A stretch of DNA of 64,000 nucleotides from Ehretia macrophylla (lineage: Eukaryota > Streptophyta > Magnoliopsida > Boraginales > Ehretiaceae), in contig CM075766.1 in assembly GCA_037974665.1 (NCBI GenBank), positions 49,681,069 to 49,745,068 on the forward strand. Reading direction: 5' to 3'. This document shows, piece after piece, positions 36,634 to 48,428 of this stretch (positions are counted from its first letter, which is position 1; each line of letters begins with the position of its first letter). The notes beneath the pieces are model-generated. The model did not search any database, was not told the origin of the DNA, and worked only from the letters and a program-made list of their open reading frames with translations. The position numbers were made by a program, and so were the translations under genes.

Positions 36634-36940
36634 GTACACAATCGACCCAAGATCGCTCCAGTAAGTAGGTCCATATGGGCAACACGTGGTGGTCTCTGTA
36701 TACGATCTCTGCTCCTCACCTTAACTGGAAACGGATCTAACACTCGCTAATTTTAACCAAAAACAGAAAAATTGTCACGAATCCAATGTTTGTTTACTTG
36801 AGATAGACGTTTCATGCACACTGTTATTACACAAGGTGCTCAAAACAATTTATATATATATATACACATATATAATTGTTTTTTTCTTTTTTCTTTTACA
36901 TTCTCTTTTTGATCTCCTTCTTCATTCCATCTGCGAGCTT

Positions 36941-36949
36941 AAACCCTAG
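36941..36949 (+). promoter_or_regulatory. Telo-box in the 5' region of the ZFPL1-like gene
   Basis: AAACCCTAG, the plant telo-box, probably close to the transcription start of the gene beginning at 37036. It mirrors the telo-box near the BUB3 start. Confidence 0.55.
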
Positions 36950-37035
36950 AAATTGGCTATTTAACCCCTGTAATTTCCCGTAATTGAAGTCCCGATCTCA
37001 AATTCTTCTGCTGCGTTTCCTCTTCGCCCCATGCA

Positions 37036-37070
37036 ATGGTGGTCTGTAAATGCCGCAAGGTACTCTTCCA

Positions 37071-37136
<66 letters not shown>

Positions 37137-40100
37137 CACACATAGACATATCCATAAGTAAACATATCCGATTTGTGCACAAGAACATGAATATTTGTTG
37201 TGATTATGATTATAATTATGTTAATAATTATATAAAATCGTTTTGGATTACGAGTGTCTTATGCTGTAGATTTTAGATCAGATCAATATTGCAATTTAGA
37301 ATCTGTAAAAGAATATTTTTGATTGAATTTTAATTGAGTTGTCATGGGAGATTATCATGTTACCTACTGCTGAATTTTTTGATTAATGGAGGTTGATTTC
37401 GATAGCGATTGACTACTGTTGATACAGTCAGAAGGCCAAATCTAATATATTCGGCTTGTGGAATTTTAAATTTTTTTGATACGGTTGTAAATGGGGAAGT
37501 AGTTTGCTCACAGTTGATAGTTAATAGCTAGAGACTAACAGAAGTGCAATGTTTTTTTCATGTTTGGGTGTTTCAGGCGACTAAGTTATACTGTTTCGTG
37601 CACAAAGTCCCGGTTTGTGGAGAATGCATATGCTTCCCGGAGCACCAAATATGCGTGGTATGATTTTGAGATACTGTGATGTAAATATTTTGAAGATACT
37701 TGTGTACCCTTGTGTCATGTGCTTCTAATTTGTAACAAATTTGTACCAATCTGGTTACTTAAAAGCCAGATAATAATGTGTCTTTAACTCATCGGTAATA
37801 ATTAAAACCGGAGAATTGCATTAATTTGCAAATATACTTCTGTTCTTTGCTAGTAATCTTGTAGAGGTTAGGAAGTTGTCACTGTGATATAGGATTCACG
37901 ACAATTCTACTGCAAATTAGGTTTCAATGGCTGAAAACCTGGATGATCTCAATTCCATGAATATGTTGACGGATGGGAGCGTATGATGTATGTTGAAAGA
38001 ACTCAAGTAGTGTGGGCCAGGGAGCTGATCTAGTAGAGAATCTTCTGCACACCTAGCTTGGTTAAGATTTTGATATTGTGTTTTGCTTTGTGTGAGTATA
38101 TCAGGATTTTGATTTGTCCTATTCACACATGACTGAGAAGTCATAGACTGTTCCGTCTTTCTAATATATCTTTGAATTTGGTCTCTGTTTTAATTTGTTT
38201 CTCAATCAAAGAAAATTGAACACAAATACTTCAGTGATTAATTCTTTGTCTTATGGCCTAGTTATCATATCCCATTGAAGTATGCATATTCTGCCTCTCA
38301 AAATTTCCTAGATATTATCAGACTATCAGTTATTATGATAATTCATTTGTGGCCAATTTACTTGTATATTTCTCTCTAATTGTGCTTGTACTTAAGTATC
38401 AGAAAGAAAGTTTTTTTCATGTTTAGGTTCGCACCTACTCAGAATGGGTAATAGATGGAGAGTATGATTGGCCCCCAAACTGCTGCTTTTGTCATGCCGT
38501 GCTTGAAGAAGCAACTGACTCTCAAACTACTCGATTGGGCTGCTTGCGTATGTTCATGCTGATAGATAATAGCATATTTCATGCAAATCTTTTCCTTGGA
38601 ATGGTGGCACCTAATTAGTATTTGTAATCCACTTCTTTTGGTTCACTTTGCAGATGCTATACACACAAATTGTCTGGTTTTACATATCAAAAGCTTCCCT
38701 CCACACACAGCTCCTGCTGGTTACACATGTCCTGCTTGTTCAACTTCGGTATGTGCTGCTTCAAAAGCTCACATGCTTCATACTTCAATTAAAAGGTTAC
38801 ATGGTTGTTATTATTTAAATATAGTCACTGTCGGTGTTCCCTTTGTCTTTGTTGAACAATTAGTTTGGAAGAGATTTTGGTGTCCACAAATTAATCTTTG
38901 TCCAATGTGGGTTCTGAATTCTGTTTTGGTGTGCATCTCATAGATCTCCCAAATAAATAAGAAAAAACCTTTAAGATATCTTAAAGACTAATTAATAGGA
39001 AATTATGGTGATGTATTCACTTGAAACTTTAGCTGGACTGAGAGCTTGGTTCTTTGCAAGTATCCTAATTTCAAAGTGGACCATTTGGCTGAATATCTCA
39101 TGGAGGTTCTGAATTAGGTAAAGGTTGATATGTCATCCTGGTTGTTCAATTGGAGAAGAATGGTGAAGTATCTTGGTGTCTTGATATACGCGGTGATAGT
39201 AGACATACTTGTATATTTTAGCCCATACGTAACTTTAATGTATGGAACTTTAATGCCCTATAAAACTCCTGGTGCATGCATATCTGCTTGCACATCTCTT
39301 ACATTAGTTCTTAAATAATAGATGCGTGCCATAATAATGCATACTAGAAGAGCACCAACCTTTGGTATCAACCTGGAAAAGTTTCTTCTAATTGTTATTT
39401 ATCCCACATAAGAAACACCCTATATATGTCTTGGCCTATAAGAGAGTGAGCTGGACAAAGACAATAACATTTCCACTTTTCTGCATATACAGGATCTGAA
39501 GGGAAAATTGGAAACTGAAGAAAGTAATGTTTAAATTGAAAAAAGATTAGAATTCTTTGCCACTAAAATGCTCTCTGCCAAAGCATCAGTTTGGACCATT
39601 TAGTTTGCTGTCTGGCCCAATGAGTGTTGGACTTAGGTTGGTTTAGATTGAGATGCAAGATGAAGCACAGGACTTCATAAGATTTCAATGAGAGTAAAGG
39701 CATCTGTATCGGTACTTATTTCAGCCGTGCAGAATTTATTTGCTCTGGTTAGACCCTGTACCTAATTGTTTGGCAGGGTAGGAAGGTTGTGGGGTTAATT
39801 TTTCAATTTATGTTCCCCAAGTGCTATTCCTCTATCTACTCTTTATATTCTATACCAGAAGTACAGTTAGCAGGAGTGCCATTCTGAACCGGGGAGTTGT
39901 GTCATCACATATAGTGATATTAACCAGGACTCAAAAATTTTGAACTTGTAAAACATTTGCGTATATGGAAAATTGTGATAATGCTATCATCGTCAATAGT
40001 TCTGTTTCTATCATTTGAGTTGCATCTGTATGGTCATGTTTATAATTCAAAAAGACGCTTCATTGTTACAGATATGGCCGCCTAAAAGCGTGAAAGATTC

Positions 40101-43100
40101 AGGATCCCAGCTTCATTCAAAGCTAAAAGAGGCAATTATGCAGGTAAACTCTTCAAAGATACCAAAATCACAGCAAAGAAGTGCTAAAAATTTTGGTCAC
40201 ATAGACAACATACCTATTTGCTTATACTTGTGATGTTAAGTTGAATCTTGATGTTGATCTCACTAATCAATTCTTTCTTCCTTAAATGGATGTTCTTTCA
40301 TGTAATTTAGTACAATGTTGAAATCTGGAAACAATTTGAACCTTTGATTTCCATTACCAAGCGCATTAAAGTGCTAAACTGGTGGACTTTATATATTCAA
40401 AGTCTTATCAATTTCTTTGAATTTAGGAAACCATGGCTTAATTTGTTTTTAAGTTGATATTCCTAACTGGACACAACTTGCTTTGAAGTTTCTAATTCAG
40501 TTACGAGCTTATTTGTACAATCTCATTATACTCCCTCCATGTCAAATTGAATTTTGTACGTTGCTCTTTGGGTTGTCATGAAATGATATTGACTTCCCTT
40601 ATATAGTCACTTCTTCGTATTATGCGCATGATATAATTTATGAAACATTGTTTTACTTATCAAAAAGAGCATATATATTGAACAATAATTTTGTCAGACC
40701 AAGTTTTTCCCTGCTTTCTTGCTTCTAAATGTTTAGTAGTTCAAAACTTTTTCTTTGGCCCCACTTTGAACTTCACCCTAACGTTGGGTAACATTGTAAT
40801 AAAAACTCCCTAAAACTCTATGCCCTGGCAAACCCTGATTGTCAATTTGAGATGAAGTTTTATAACCTTTTCATAGTTCTTTTCATAACTTGTTTCATTG
40901 TTTTCTTTCCACACCAGATTAAACCCTGCGTTAGCAAACCTCATAGTACTCTCCTGTGCTATTATGCAGACTGGCTTGGAGAAAAGTTTATTTGGAAATC
41001 ATCCAGTTTCATTACCTTCGTCAGAGTCCCGAAGTCCGCCACCGGCATTTGCTTCAGGTCCACTGATGGATGTTTCTGGTGCTGGAGGCAGAGAGTCTGC
41101 ATTAGGGTCTACTAAACCTTCAAGCTTGGATATTGTGGAGATAGATGGTCCTAGCTCTGCAAATCCATCTCTGTCTAGTCATGAAGCCAGTTTCATGAAA
41201 AGCACAAGTCCTGTAGGTGTAAGGGAATTTAAATTTATAATCACTTTCATTTAGAATATTTGATCATAACAATTATTCCTAAGCTCTTGTTGTCCTTGCA
41301 TTTGGTGTATATACCCACATTTGCTTATTACTTATCTAGATCTGTTTAATATTGTACATGTTGCAGCCCAGTGCTACCACGCGCAAGAGTGCGGCCCAAG
41401 TTGAAAGACAAAACTCTGAAGTTTCATACTTTGCTGATGATGAAGATGGGAACCGGAAAAAGTATACGCGAAGGGGTGAGCAAACATTCTTTGCCTTCTA
41501 CTCAATGGATTTCTTACTCTTGCACTTGCAGTAGATAGGAGTTACGTCATGAATTAGTTGAAACCTTTGTCTTCACTCTTCCCCATAGTCTTTATTGTTG
41601 AATATTACAGAGATTGTGTAAACAGAAGACCTTACACAGTCCTTACTCACCCTGAAACCACCACAAAGAATAAAACTGTTAAAACTTTTTGGAAATAATG
41701 ACTCGTGATAAACAGTATTTGTCCCTATCATTGTTTGAAGCATGAGATATTGTAATTTACTAGGATAATTTTTGTGAAAAATGTGATGTAAAACTATTGA
41801 GACTCTGCATTACAGGTTCATTCCGCCATAAATTTTTTAGGTCACTGCTGCCCTTCTGGTCTAGTTCATTACCAACTCTTCCTGTAAGTGCTCCACCTCG
41901 GAAAGATGCAGCAAATTCCGTTGACATCCCTGAAGGTCGCCTGCGCCATAATCGGTCTTCAAGGATGGATCCTAGAAAACTCCTCCTCATCATAGCAATA
42001 ATGTAATATTATCCTCTCTCTCTCTCTCTCTAATATATGTGTATATGCGTCCCCCCTTTTTGGTTCTCTAGCTCTCTGATTCTTTCAATTTATATCTCTT
42101 ATGTTTCTTGGCTCCTAAGGGGGAAGCTTACTCAGAGGAGAAGGAACATTATAATAACTTATGAAAATTTGCAAACTATTTATTTTTTTGCTGGTAAATA
42201 AAATTGCAAGTAATAGAAATCTGCCCTGAGCTAGTGAGAAAAGTGAAAGATACTTATATTCTCTTCGTTCGGTTGAAAATATCTGCTGAAGGGTATAGCA
42301 TGATTACTGATAAAGTATAGGACTGAGATTGAATTATATTCTGCTGTACTGATTCTCTATGTAATTATATGTGCATAGAAGCAGCTAGTATGAACTGAAT
42401 CAGCTTAGTATAGTAAGTTCACTGATTCAGTTAGTTAATAGAGTTAGTTAGACTAGTGGATGACAGCTGTAGTACAGCTGTCATTTCTGCCATGTGCAAG
42501 ATGTGTACAATACTCAGCTATAGAAGTCTATAAATAGCAGACTCATGTAACAAATGAATCAGATAATGAAAATGCAATTTTTCTACTTTCTCTCTCTAAA
42601 ACTTCTTTATGGTATCAAGAGCCTAGAGATCCATGGCCGCCATTAAAAAGCAGCCATTTTTTTCAAAAACTAGCTTTTTCCAAGCAGTTTTCTTTAAATC
42701 CATAGCTGCGATCTCTTCTGTCAAGCTTCATAAAGCTTCGCGACAGAGAATTTTACTCTTCTCACTATTGTTGAACTCTAGGGTTTTCAATTTGATCCCT
42801 TAGGGTTTTCTCTCTGCAAATTCTCCAAATCATCATCTCTGCAGAACTTGCTCTGCCATTTCTCTGCTTTCTCCATTACAGACAACTTCTTCAAGCTCCA
42901 GCCATGGCTTCCTCGAAGACAGAGAAGGAACTTCATTTTGGCCTCAAGATGCTTCTGCAAAATATGAATTCTTTGATCAAAATACAGCTTGATAACTCCA
43001 ATTACTCAGTTTGGAGAACTCAAATGCAAGCTATATTCATAGCTTATGATCTTTTAGGTCACATCACAGGTGTTGATCCTTGCCCTCCTAAGCAAATTTC

Positions 43101-46100
43101 ATCCAATAATGGCACTGCCATATCTAATCCAGAGTATGTTACCTAGATCACTACTGATCAGCATCTCAGAACTTGTATGATTGTGATAAGATATGTCTAT
43201 GCTCAGCTACAGTATACAGTAGATAGTTAAAGCTAGAACTAAGTACAACTGTATCCAATATACAATAGATAGTAGTCCAGCTGTCATGCTTGTAACTGAA
43301 TATCTAGTTAGACATGTGCTTAATCATCTCTGCACATGAGACTTGTATAAATACCTATTGTACTGAACGTTCAATGAATAAGATAATCATTTTTTACTCT
43401 CAGAAAATATCTTCACTTTACATTTTCTTTCAGATTGCCTCTCTTACACCTCCAGTTCTCACACAAGTGATGCACATAACTACTACTCCAGCCATTTGGC
43501 AAGCCCTAGAAAAGAGGTTTCACTCACTCACTAGGTCACATGTGCATCAGCTCAAGAACAAGCTGCATCTTCTGTCCAAAGGATCAAAATCTATGCAAGC
43601 TTATTTGGATGAAGTTAAGACTATCACAGACAGTCTTTCTGCAGCTGGAGCACCTGTAGATGAAGAAGATCTAGTTTTCTACATTCTTAAAGGTCTGCCT
43701 ATTGAGTATGAACATTGCAAAGCCTATATTAGAGTTAAGGATGATCCTATTACTCTACCTAGACTCAGCAATTTGCTTATTTATGAGGAACTCAATGTTC
43801 AATTTCTACACTCTACCAAGATTCAACCTAATTCCTCTACAGACCTGCCTACTGCCCTTTATACAAAAACCTACTATTCCAATGATTCTTCCATGGGTAG
43901 AGGAATAAATCACAGAGGGGGTAGAGGCGGAAGAGGCCACAGAAACAACAACAAATTTACTCCTACACAATCCAATTCTTCCTCTCATTCTGTTGATTCC
44001 TCTCTCATATGTCAAATATGTGCAAAGCCAAACCATTCAACCCTTGAATGTTGGCATAGGTTTGATGCCCTAAACTACTGCATTCCTAAAGGAGAAAAAC
44101 AAGTTCTGGCAACACAAATCATGCCATCAGCCCCTCCAGAGTCTCAGTGGTACTTAGATTCCGGTGCTAACACTCATGTGACCCAGGATTTGAGCTATCT
44201 GCGATATCATCAACCTTATTCAGGCACAGAAACTGTCTCAGTGGGGAATGGTCATACTATACCTATTCATAGTGTTGGTTCTGATACTCTCTACTTCCCC
44301 TCTGCTTCTCTTTCTCTTAATTCTGTACTGTATGCTCCTAAAATCTCATCTAACCTACTTTCTGTTTCTCAAATTGCCCAAGACAATAATTGTACTTTAA
44401 TTCTTGATGCCAAGGGTGTCAAAATACTGGACAATACTACAACCAGATCCTACACCAGGCCCCCTGTAGCAGAGGCCTGTATTCATTGCCCTGCAAGCCA
44501 GTCACCCCTGCTCAGTCTGCAAGAAGAGCTTTCAGTTGCACTGCAGCCCCAGCTATGCAGTCTACTTCTTTCCCTCACAATAAAGATTCTAGTTTCAGAT
44601 GGCATCTCAGGCTAGGCCATCCATCTAGACCTTCTGCTAGTTTGCTTTCCTCTCTTCTACATGTTAGATTACCTCAACACTCTTTAGAATGTTCATCTTG
44701 TTCTGTTGTTAAAGTTCAGAAATTACCATTTCAGTTGTCCAGTAGTAGTTCTCAATTATCTTTTCAATTGGTTTACTCAGACCTATGGGGTCCTATTCCA
44801 CACCCATCTTGTATGAACTATAGATATTATGTAGTATTTGTGGATGATTGTACAAGATACTCTTGGGTGTATCCTTTAAGAGCAAAATCTGAAACCTTTT
44901 CTGCTTTCTCTAGCTTTGCTGCTCTTATTAAAACTCAATTTAACTCTGTCGTTAAAGTACTTAGGACAGACAATGGAACTGAGTTAAAAAATACTCAATT
45001 CCATAATTTTCTTACTCAGTCAGGCACTATTCATCAGACAACCTGCCCTCACACCCCTGAACAAAATGGGAGAGCTGAAAGAAAACACAAACACTTAATA
45101 GAAACAGCTTTAACTCTTCTAAAACACTCTCATCTTCCTTCTTAGTATTGGTTAGAGGCTGTAGCCACTGCCAACTACCTTATTAATAGACTCCCTACTC
45201 CTACTCTTCAAAACAGGTCTCCCTATGAACTCCTATTCTTTACTATGCCTGACTATACTATACTTAAGGTTTTTGGATGTCTCTGCTTCCCTTGGCTGAG
45301 ACCTTATGCTAAAAACAAGTTTGAACCTAGATCTACTCCTTGTATTTTTCTTGGTTATGCACCAGCTACAAAAGGATATAAATGTCTTGACACGCATACC
45401 AAGAGAATTTATGTGTCTAGACATGTTCAATTTGTGGAAGATATTTTTCCCTTTTCTTCCATTCCACCCACAGATACATCCCCTGCATCCTCAATCTTTA
45501 CTTGTCTTCCAATTTTTCAAACAAATTATGAGATTGAATTTCCTATTGCTTCATCTACTACAAGTAGACCTGCAGTTTCTTCCTCTGTTTCTCCTGAACA
45601 CTCTGACAATGTTACTCTCCAAACTCCTGCAACATCTAATTCTCATAGCAGATCACTACCTGCCAATGGTCAATCACCTACTCTCCATACTTCTGCTTCT
45701 TCTAGTCAATCTGACTCTGTTTTTAATTCCTCCCAATTCTCTCAGCACTCTTTTGCTCATACTCCTACAAACCCTACTTCTACTCCTCAATTCACATAAA
45801 CTGAATCCTCTAGGGACCTCACTGCTATGGCACCCAACTCCTTACATCCCATGCTCACAAGGGCCAAAACAGGGTGTCTTAAACCCCCACTCTATCAGTT
45901 ACATAGTCTAATTCATACACCTCCTCTAACAGAACCCACTACCTATAAAGAGGTTTCCAAATACTCTGCCTGGACTAAAGCCATGCAAGAAGAACACCAA
46001 GCCCTCATCAAACAACATACATAGTCCCTAGTTCCCCTTCCATCCAATAGGCAACCAATAGGCTACAAATGGGTCTATAAAATAAAGAAACACTCTGATG

Positions 46101-48428
46101 GTTCAATGGCTAGGTATAAAGCAAGATTAGTAGCCAAAGGCTACAATCAAGCTCATGGCATTGACTACACTGAGACATTTAGTCCAGTGGTCAAGCCACA
46201 GACTATTAGAGTGGTTCTATCTCTGGCCTTACACTACAAATGGCATCTCAATCAATTAGATGTTTCAAATGCCTTCCTTCATCACACCTTAGATGAAGAA
46301 ATCCATATGGCCCAACCCCCAGGTTTTATTAATTCCTCTCAGCCCTCTTATGTTTGTAAGCTTCATAAATCTCTCTATGGCCTCAAACAGGCCCCAAGGG
46401 CCTGGTATCATAGTCTCTCATCTTTTCTTCTTAGTCTAGGTTTCCAATGTAGTAAAGCTGACACTTCCTTTTTTGTCCAAAAGACACCTTCTCATCTCCT
46501 CATCCTACTAGTTTATGTAGATGATGTCATTATAACTGGCACTTCTCCTACTGCTATTACTCAACTTATTCAATTTCTCAGTGCTAAGTTTTCTATGAAG
46601 GACTTAGGTACTCTATCTTATTTCCTAGGCATAGAAGTCACCTCTAAAAATCAGTGTCTCCTTTTCACCAAGGTAAATATGCTTCTGAACTGCTGCACAA
46701 AGCCGGGATGACTGATTACAAACCTACAGACACACCTACCTTTTCTAAACCTATCACTCAGCCCAATTCTTCTCTCACTCCCTATGTAGACCCTTCTCAT
46801 TTCAGAAGCATAGTGGAAGCCCTGCAGTACCTTACCATCACTAGACCTGACATTCAATATGCAGTTAACACTCGGTGCCAACATATGCATAGTCCTACTA
46901 TTGCTGATTATTTTGCACTTAAAAGAACATTGAGGTATGTTAAGGGGACTCTCCATCAGGGTTTATTTTTCCAGCCAAGACCTCTACACTTGCAGGCATT
47001 TTCTAACAGTGATTGGGCTTCTGATCATGAGGACAGAAAATCTACTACAGGATTTATTATTTTTCTGGGCAACAATGTAGTCTCATGGTGTTCTAAGAAG
47101 CAAGCCACTGTAGCCAGGTCCTCAACTGAGGCTGAATACAAGGCTCTAGCACACACAGTTGCAGATCTGAAATGGCTAACCTATTTACTCAATGATTTAC
47201 ATGTCGCAGTTCATACTCCTGTCCTGCATTGTGATAATATGTCTGCTCTAGCCTTAGCTGCTAATCCTGTGTTCCATGGTAGGACTAAACATATAGAAAT
47301 AGATTACCACTACATCAGAGAACAAATGGTCTCTAAACTGATTCAGGTTTCCTACATTCCTTCCTCAAAACAGACAACAGATATTCTTACAAAGTCACTT
47401 CCTACAAAGCAGTTTGACTATCTTCTCACAAGCTTCCACTGAGAGCAACCCCAGTTCAGCTTGAAGGGGGGTGATAAAGTATAGGACTGAGATTGAATTA
47501 TATTCTGCTATACTGATTCTCTATGTAATTATATAAGTGCATAGGAGTAGCTAGTATGAACTGAATCAGCTTAGTATAGTAAGTTCACTGATTCAGTTAG
47601 TTAATAGAGTTAGTTAGACTAGTGGATGACAGCTGTAGTACATCTGTCATCTCTGCCATGTGCAAGATGTGTACAATACTCAGCTATAGAAGTCTATAAA
47701 TAGCAGACTCATGTAACAAATGAATCAGATAATGAAAATGCAATTTTTTACTCTCTCTCTAAAACTTTTTTAATTACCAAGATGGTTTCTCTAGCTTTGC
47801 TTCTTGTGAGATGTGGAAGGAAGTAATCCATTGCTAATCAAGAAGCAGAATATCTGTGTGTGTGTGTGTGTGTGTTTTGGATTTTGTCTATTATATCACC
47901 ACAAAGTAATGTATTATTGTTCATTGTATCACCACAAAGTAATTTATTACGGGTGCTCACTCGTAATACTTGGTATCGGGTTCAAGTCTTGGAAGGAGCT
48001 CTAGCAATAAGGGTATAGCTGCATATACCTACCATCCCTAGAACCCTGCTATTTGCAGGAGCCTTGTGCATTGGGTAGGGAATTTTAATCACTTGACAGT
48101 AATCTATTACTAGGGTCTACTGCTGAAGATATTGGAAATGACCAGTGGTTTTCAGTTTTCACCATTTTTATCAAAGCCCGAGGTCCAAAATTATAAGCAG
48201 ATTGCTGCATATGGATTCTCTGAATTAGTTAAGCACATCTATTTGCTTCTTGTATTTTATTTTTTTTTAATTTTTTGGTCCTTATTTCCAACTTTTGTTT
48301 ATTCTTTTGTGATTATGACATGACCATTTTTCTGTTACATCAGGGCCTGCATGGCAACCATGGGTATCCTATACTACAGACTTGCACAACGAGGTCTAGG
48401 TGAGGAGCAGCCTGATGATGAGCAATAG
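37036..48428 (+). CDS. ZFPL1: ZFPL1-like zinc-finger membrane protein (340 aa, nine exons)
   Basis: Homologue of zinc finger protein-like 1, in animals a cis-Golgi tail-anchored protein needed for Golgi integrity. Exons: 37036-37059, 37577-37657, 38427-38547, 38654-38748, 40072-40143, 40970-41218, 41367-41475, 41816-42002, 48344-48428. All borders are GT/AG, phases agree, and the total is 1023 bases with TAG. The N-terminus is a B-box-like zinc module ([34 protein letters not shown]), followed by a RING-like module (CCFCH, CLHAIHTNCL, CPACSTSIWPP). The middle is Ser/Pro-rich. The C-terminus has one membrane segment ([19 protein letters not shown]) followed by a short acidic tail. The start at 37036, not the out-of-frame ATG at 37031, gives this protein. 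The last intron is 6.3 kb because a copia element has inserted into it. Confidence 0.93.
37071..37142. repeat. Compound microsatellite (CT)n(AT)n(AC)n in intron 1 of the ZFPL1-like gene
   Basis: Runs of CT, then AT, then AC with one interruption, 12 bases after the exon 1 donor. The several reading frames across it are artefacts of the repeat. It is likely to vary in length between individuals. Confidence 0.95.
42308..42609 (+). repeat. 5' LTR of the intronic copia element
   Basis: 302 bp from TGATAAAGTATAGG to AAAACTTCTTTA. A CTATAAATAG promoter core lies at 42528-42537. The primer binding site TGGTATCAAGAGC follows at once at 42610, one inserted base off the usual initiator tRNA-Met match. 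The CT run at 42014-42033 lies outside, in the intron. Confidence 0.92.
42904..44130 (+). pseudogene. gag of the intronic copia element, interrupted
   Basis: ATG at 42904 opens gag ([20 protein letters not shown]). A TAG at 43144-43146 stands where Trp is likely, and a 249-bp solo LTR with its duplicated GATTG splits the frame at 43184. The added 254 bases account for the frame change downstream. The frame resumes with [21 protein letters not shown], the UBN2-type block ([36 protein letters not shown]) and a zinc knuckle [14 protein letters not shown]. Confidence 0.85.
43184..43432 (+). repeat. Solo LTR (249 bp) nested in copia gag
   Basis: It starts TGATAAGATATG and ends TTTTCTTTCA, with a perfect 5-bp target duplication GATTG (43179-43183 and 43433-43437). 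It contains a TATA core (GTATAAATACC) near 43347 and looks like the LTR of a related copia family. The open frame that starts at 43314 begins inside this LTR, so its first residues are not gag. Confidence 0.9.
44131..47442 (+). pseudogene. pol of the intronic copia element (protease, integrase, RT, RNase H)
   Basis: Protease: [12 protein letters not shown] (about 44150). Integrase: [12 protein letters not shown] with CSSC zinc residues, [98 protein letters not shown] and the intact catalytic [12 protein letters not shown]. RNase [54 protein letters not shown]. Breaks: a frameshift near 44490, TAG at 45143, TAA at 45797, TAG at 46022 and a frameshift near 46665. The element cannot make a full polyprotein. 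Confidence 0.88.
47472..47772 (+). repeat. 3' LTR of the intronic copia element
   Basis: 301 bp, starting TGATAAAGTATAGG right after the polypurine run GAAGGGGGG and ending AAAACTTTTTTA before the target duplication ATTAC. It supplies a second promoter reading towards exon 9 of the host gene. Confidence 0.92.
47945..48080 (+). mobile_element. Decayed tRNA-derived SINE fragment in intron 8
   Basis: GGTATCGGGTTCAAGTCTTGG (about 47969-47989) holds a polymerase III B-box (GGTTCAAGTC). After it come GGAGCTCTAG, GGGTATAGCTGCATA, TACCATCCCTAGAACCCTG and GGAGCCTTGTGCATTGGG. These blocks, in this order, resemble the Au-type SINEs of plants. The A-box end is not clear and no target duplication was found. 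Confidence 0.5.

Larger units (their letters stand above)
42303..47777 (+). mobile_element. Ty1/copia element with target duplication, in intron 8 of the ZFPL1-like gene
   Basis: LTRs at 42308-42609 and 47472-47772 enclose gag and pol in the order gag, protease, integrase, RT, RNase H, so Ty1/copia. The 5-bp target duplication ATTAC is perfect (42303-42307 and 47773-47777). Orientation is the same as the host gene. By eye the two LTRs differ at about ten sites (roughly 3 percent), a fairly recent insertion. The coding region is nevertheless broken in at least seven places and holds a solo LTR (43184-43432). Confidence 0.93.

Noticed and set aside
36462..36743. A 93-aa minus-strand frame between BUB3 and the ZFPL1-like gene.
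   Set aside because: It has no recognisable domain and lies over the site II promoter elements of the ZFPL1-like gene.
37031..37276. An 81-aa frame starting at 37031, five bases before the ZFPL1-like ATG.
   Set aside because: It reads through the exon 1 donor and the microsatellite. The frame from 37036 gives the conserved MVVCKCRK start.
43314..43432. ATG at 43314 as the start of a 433-aa gag protein.
   Set aside because: This start lies inside the solo LTR; the gag frame only begins again after the target duplication at 43437.
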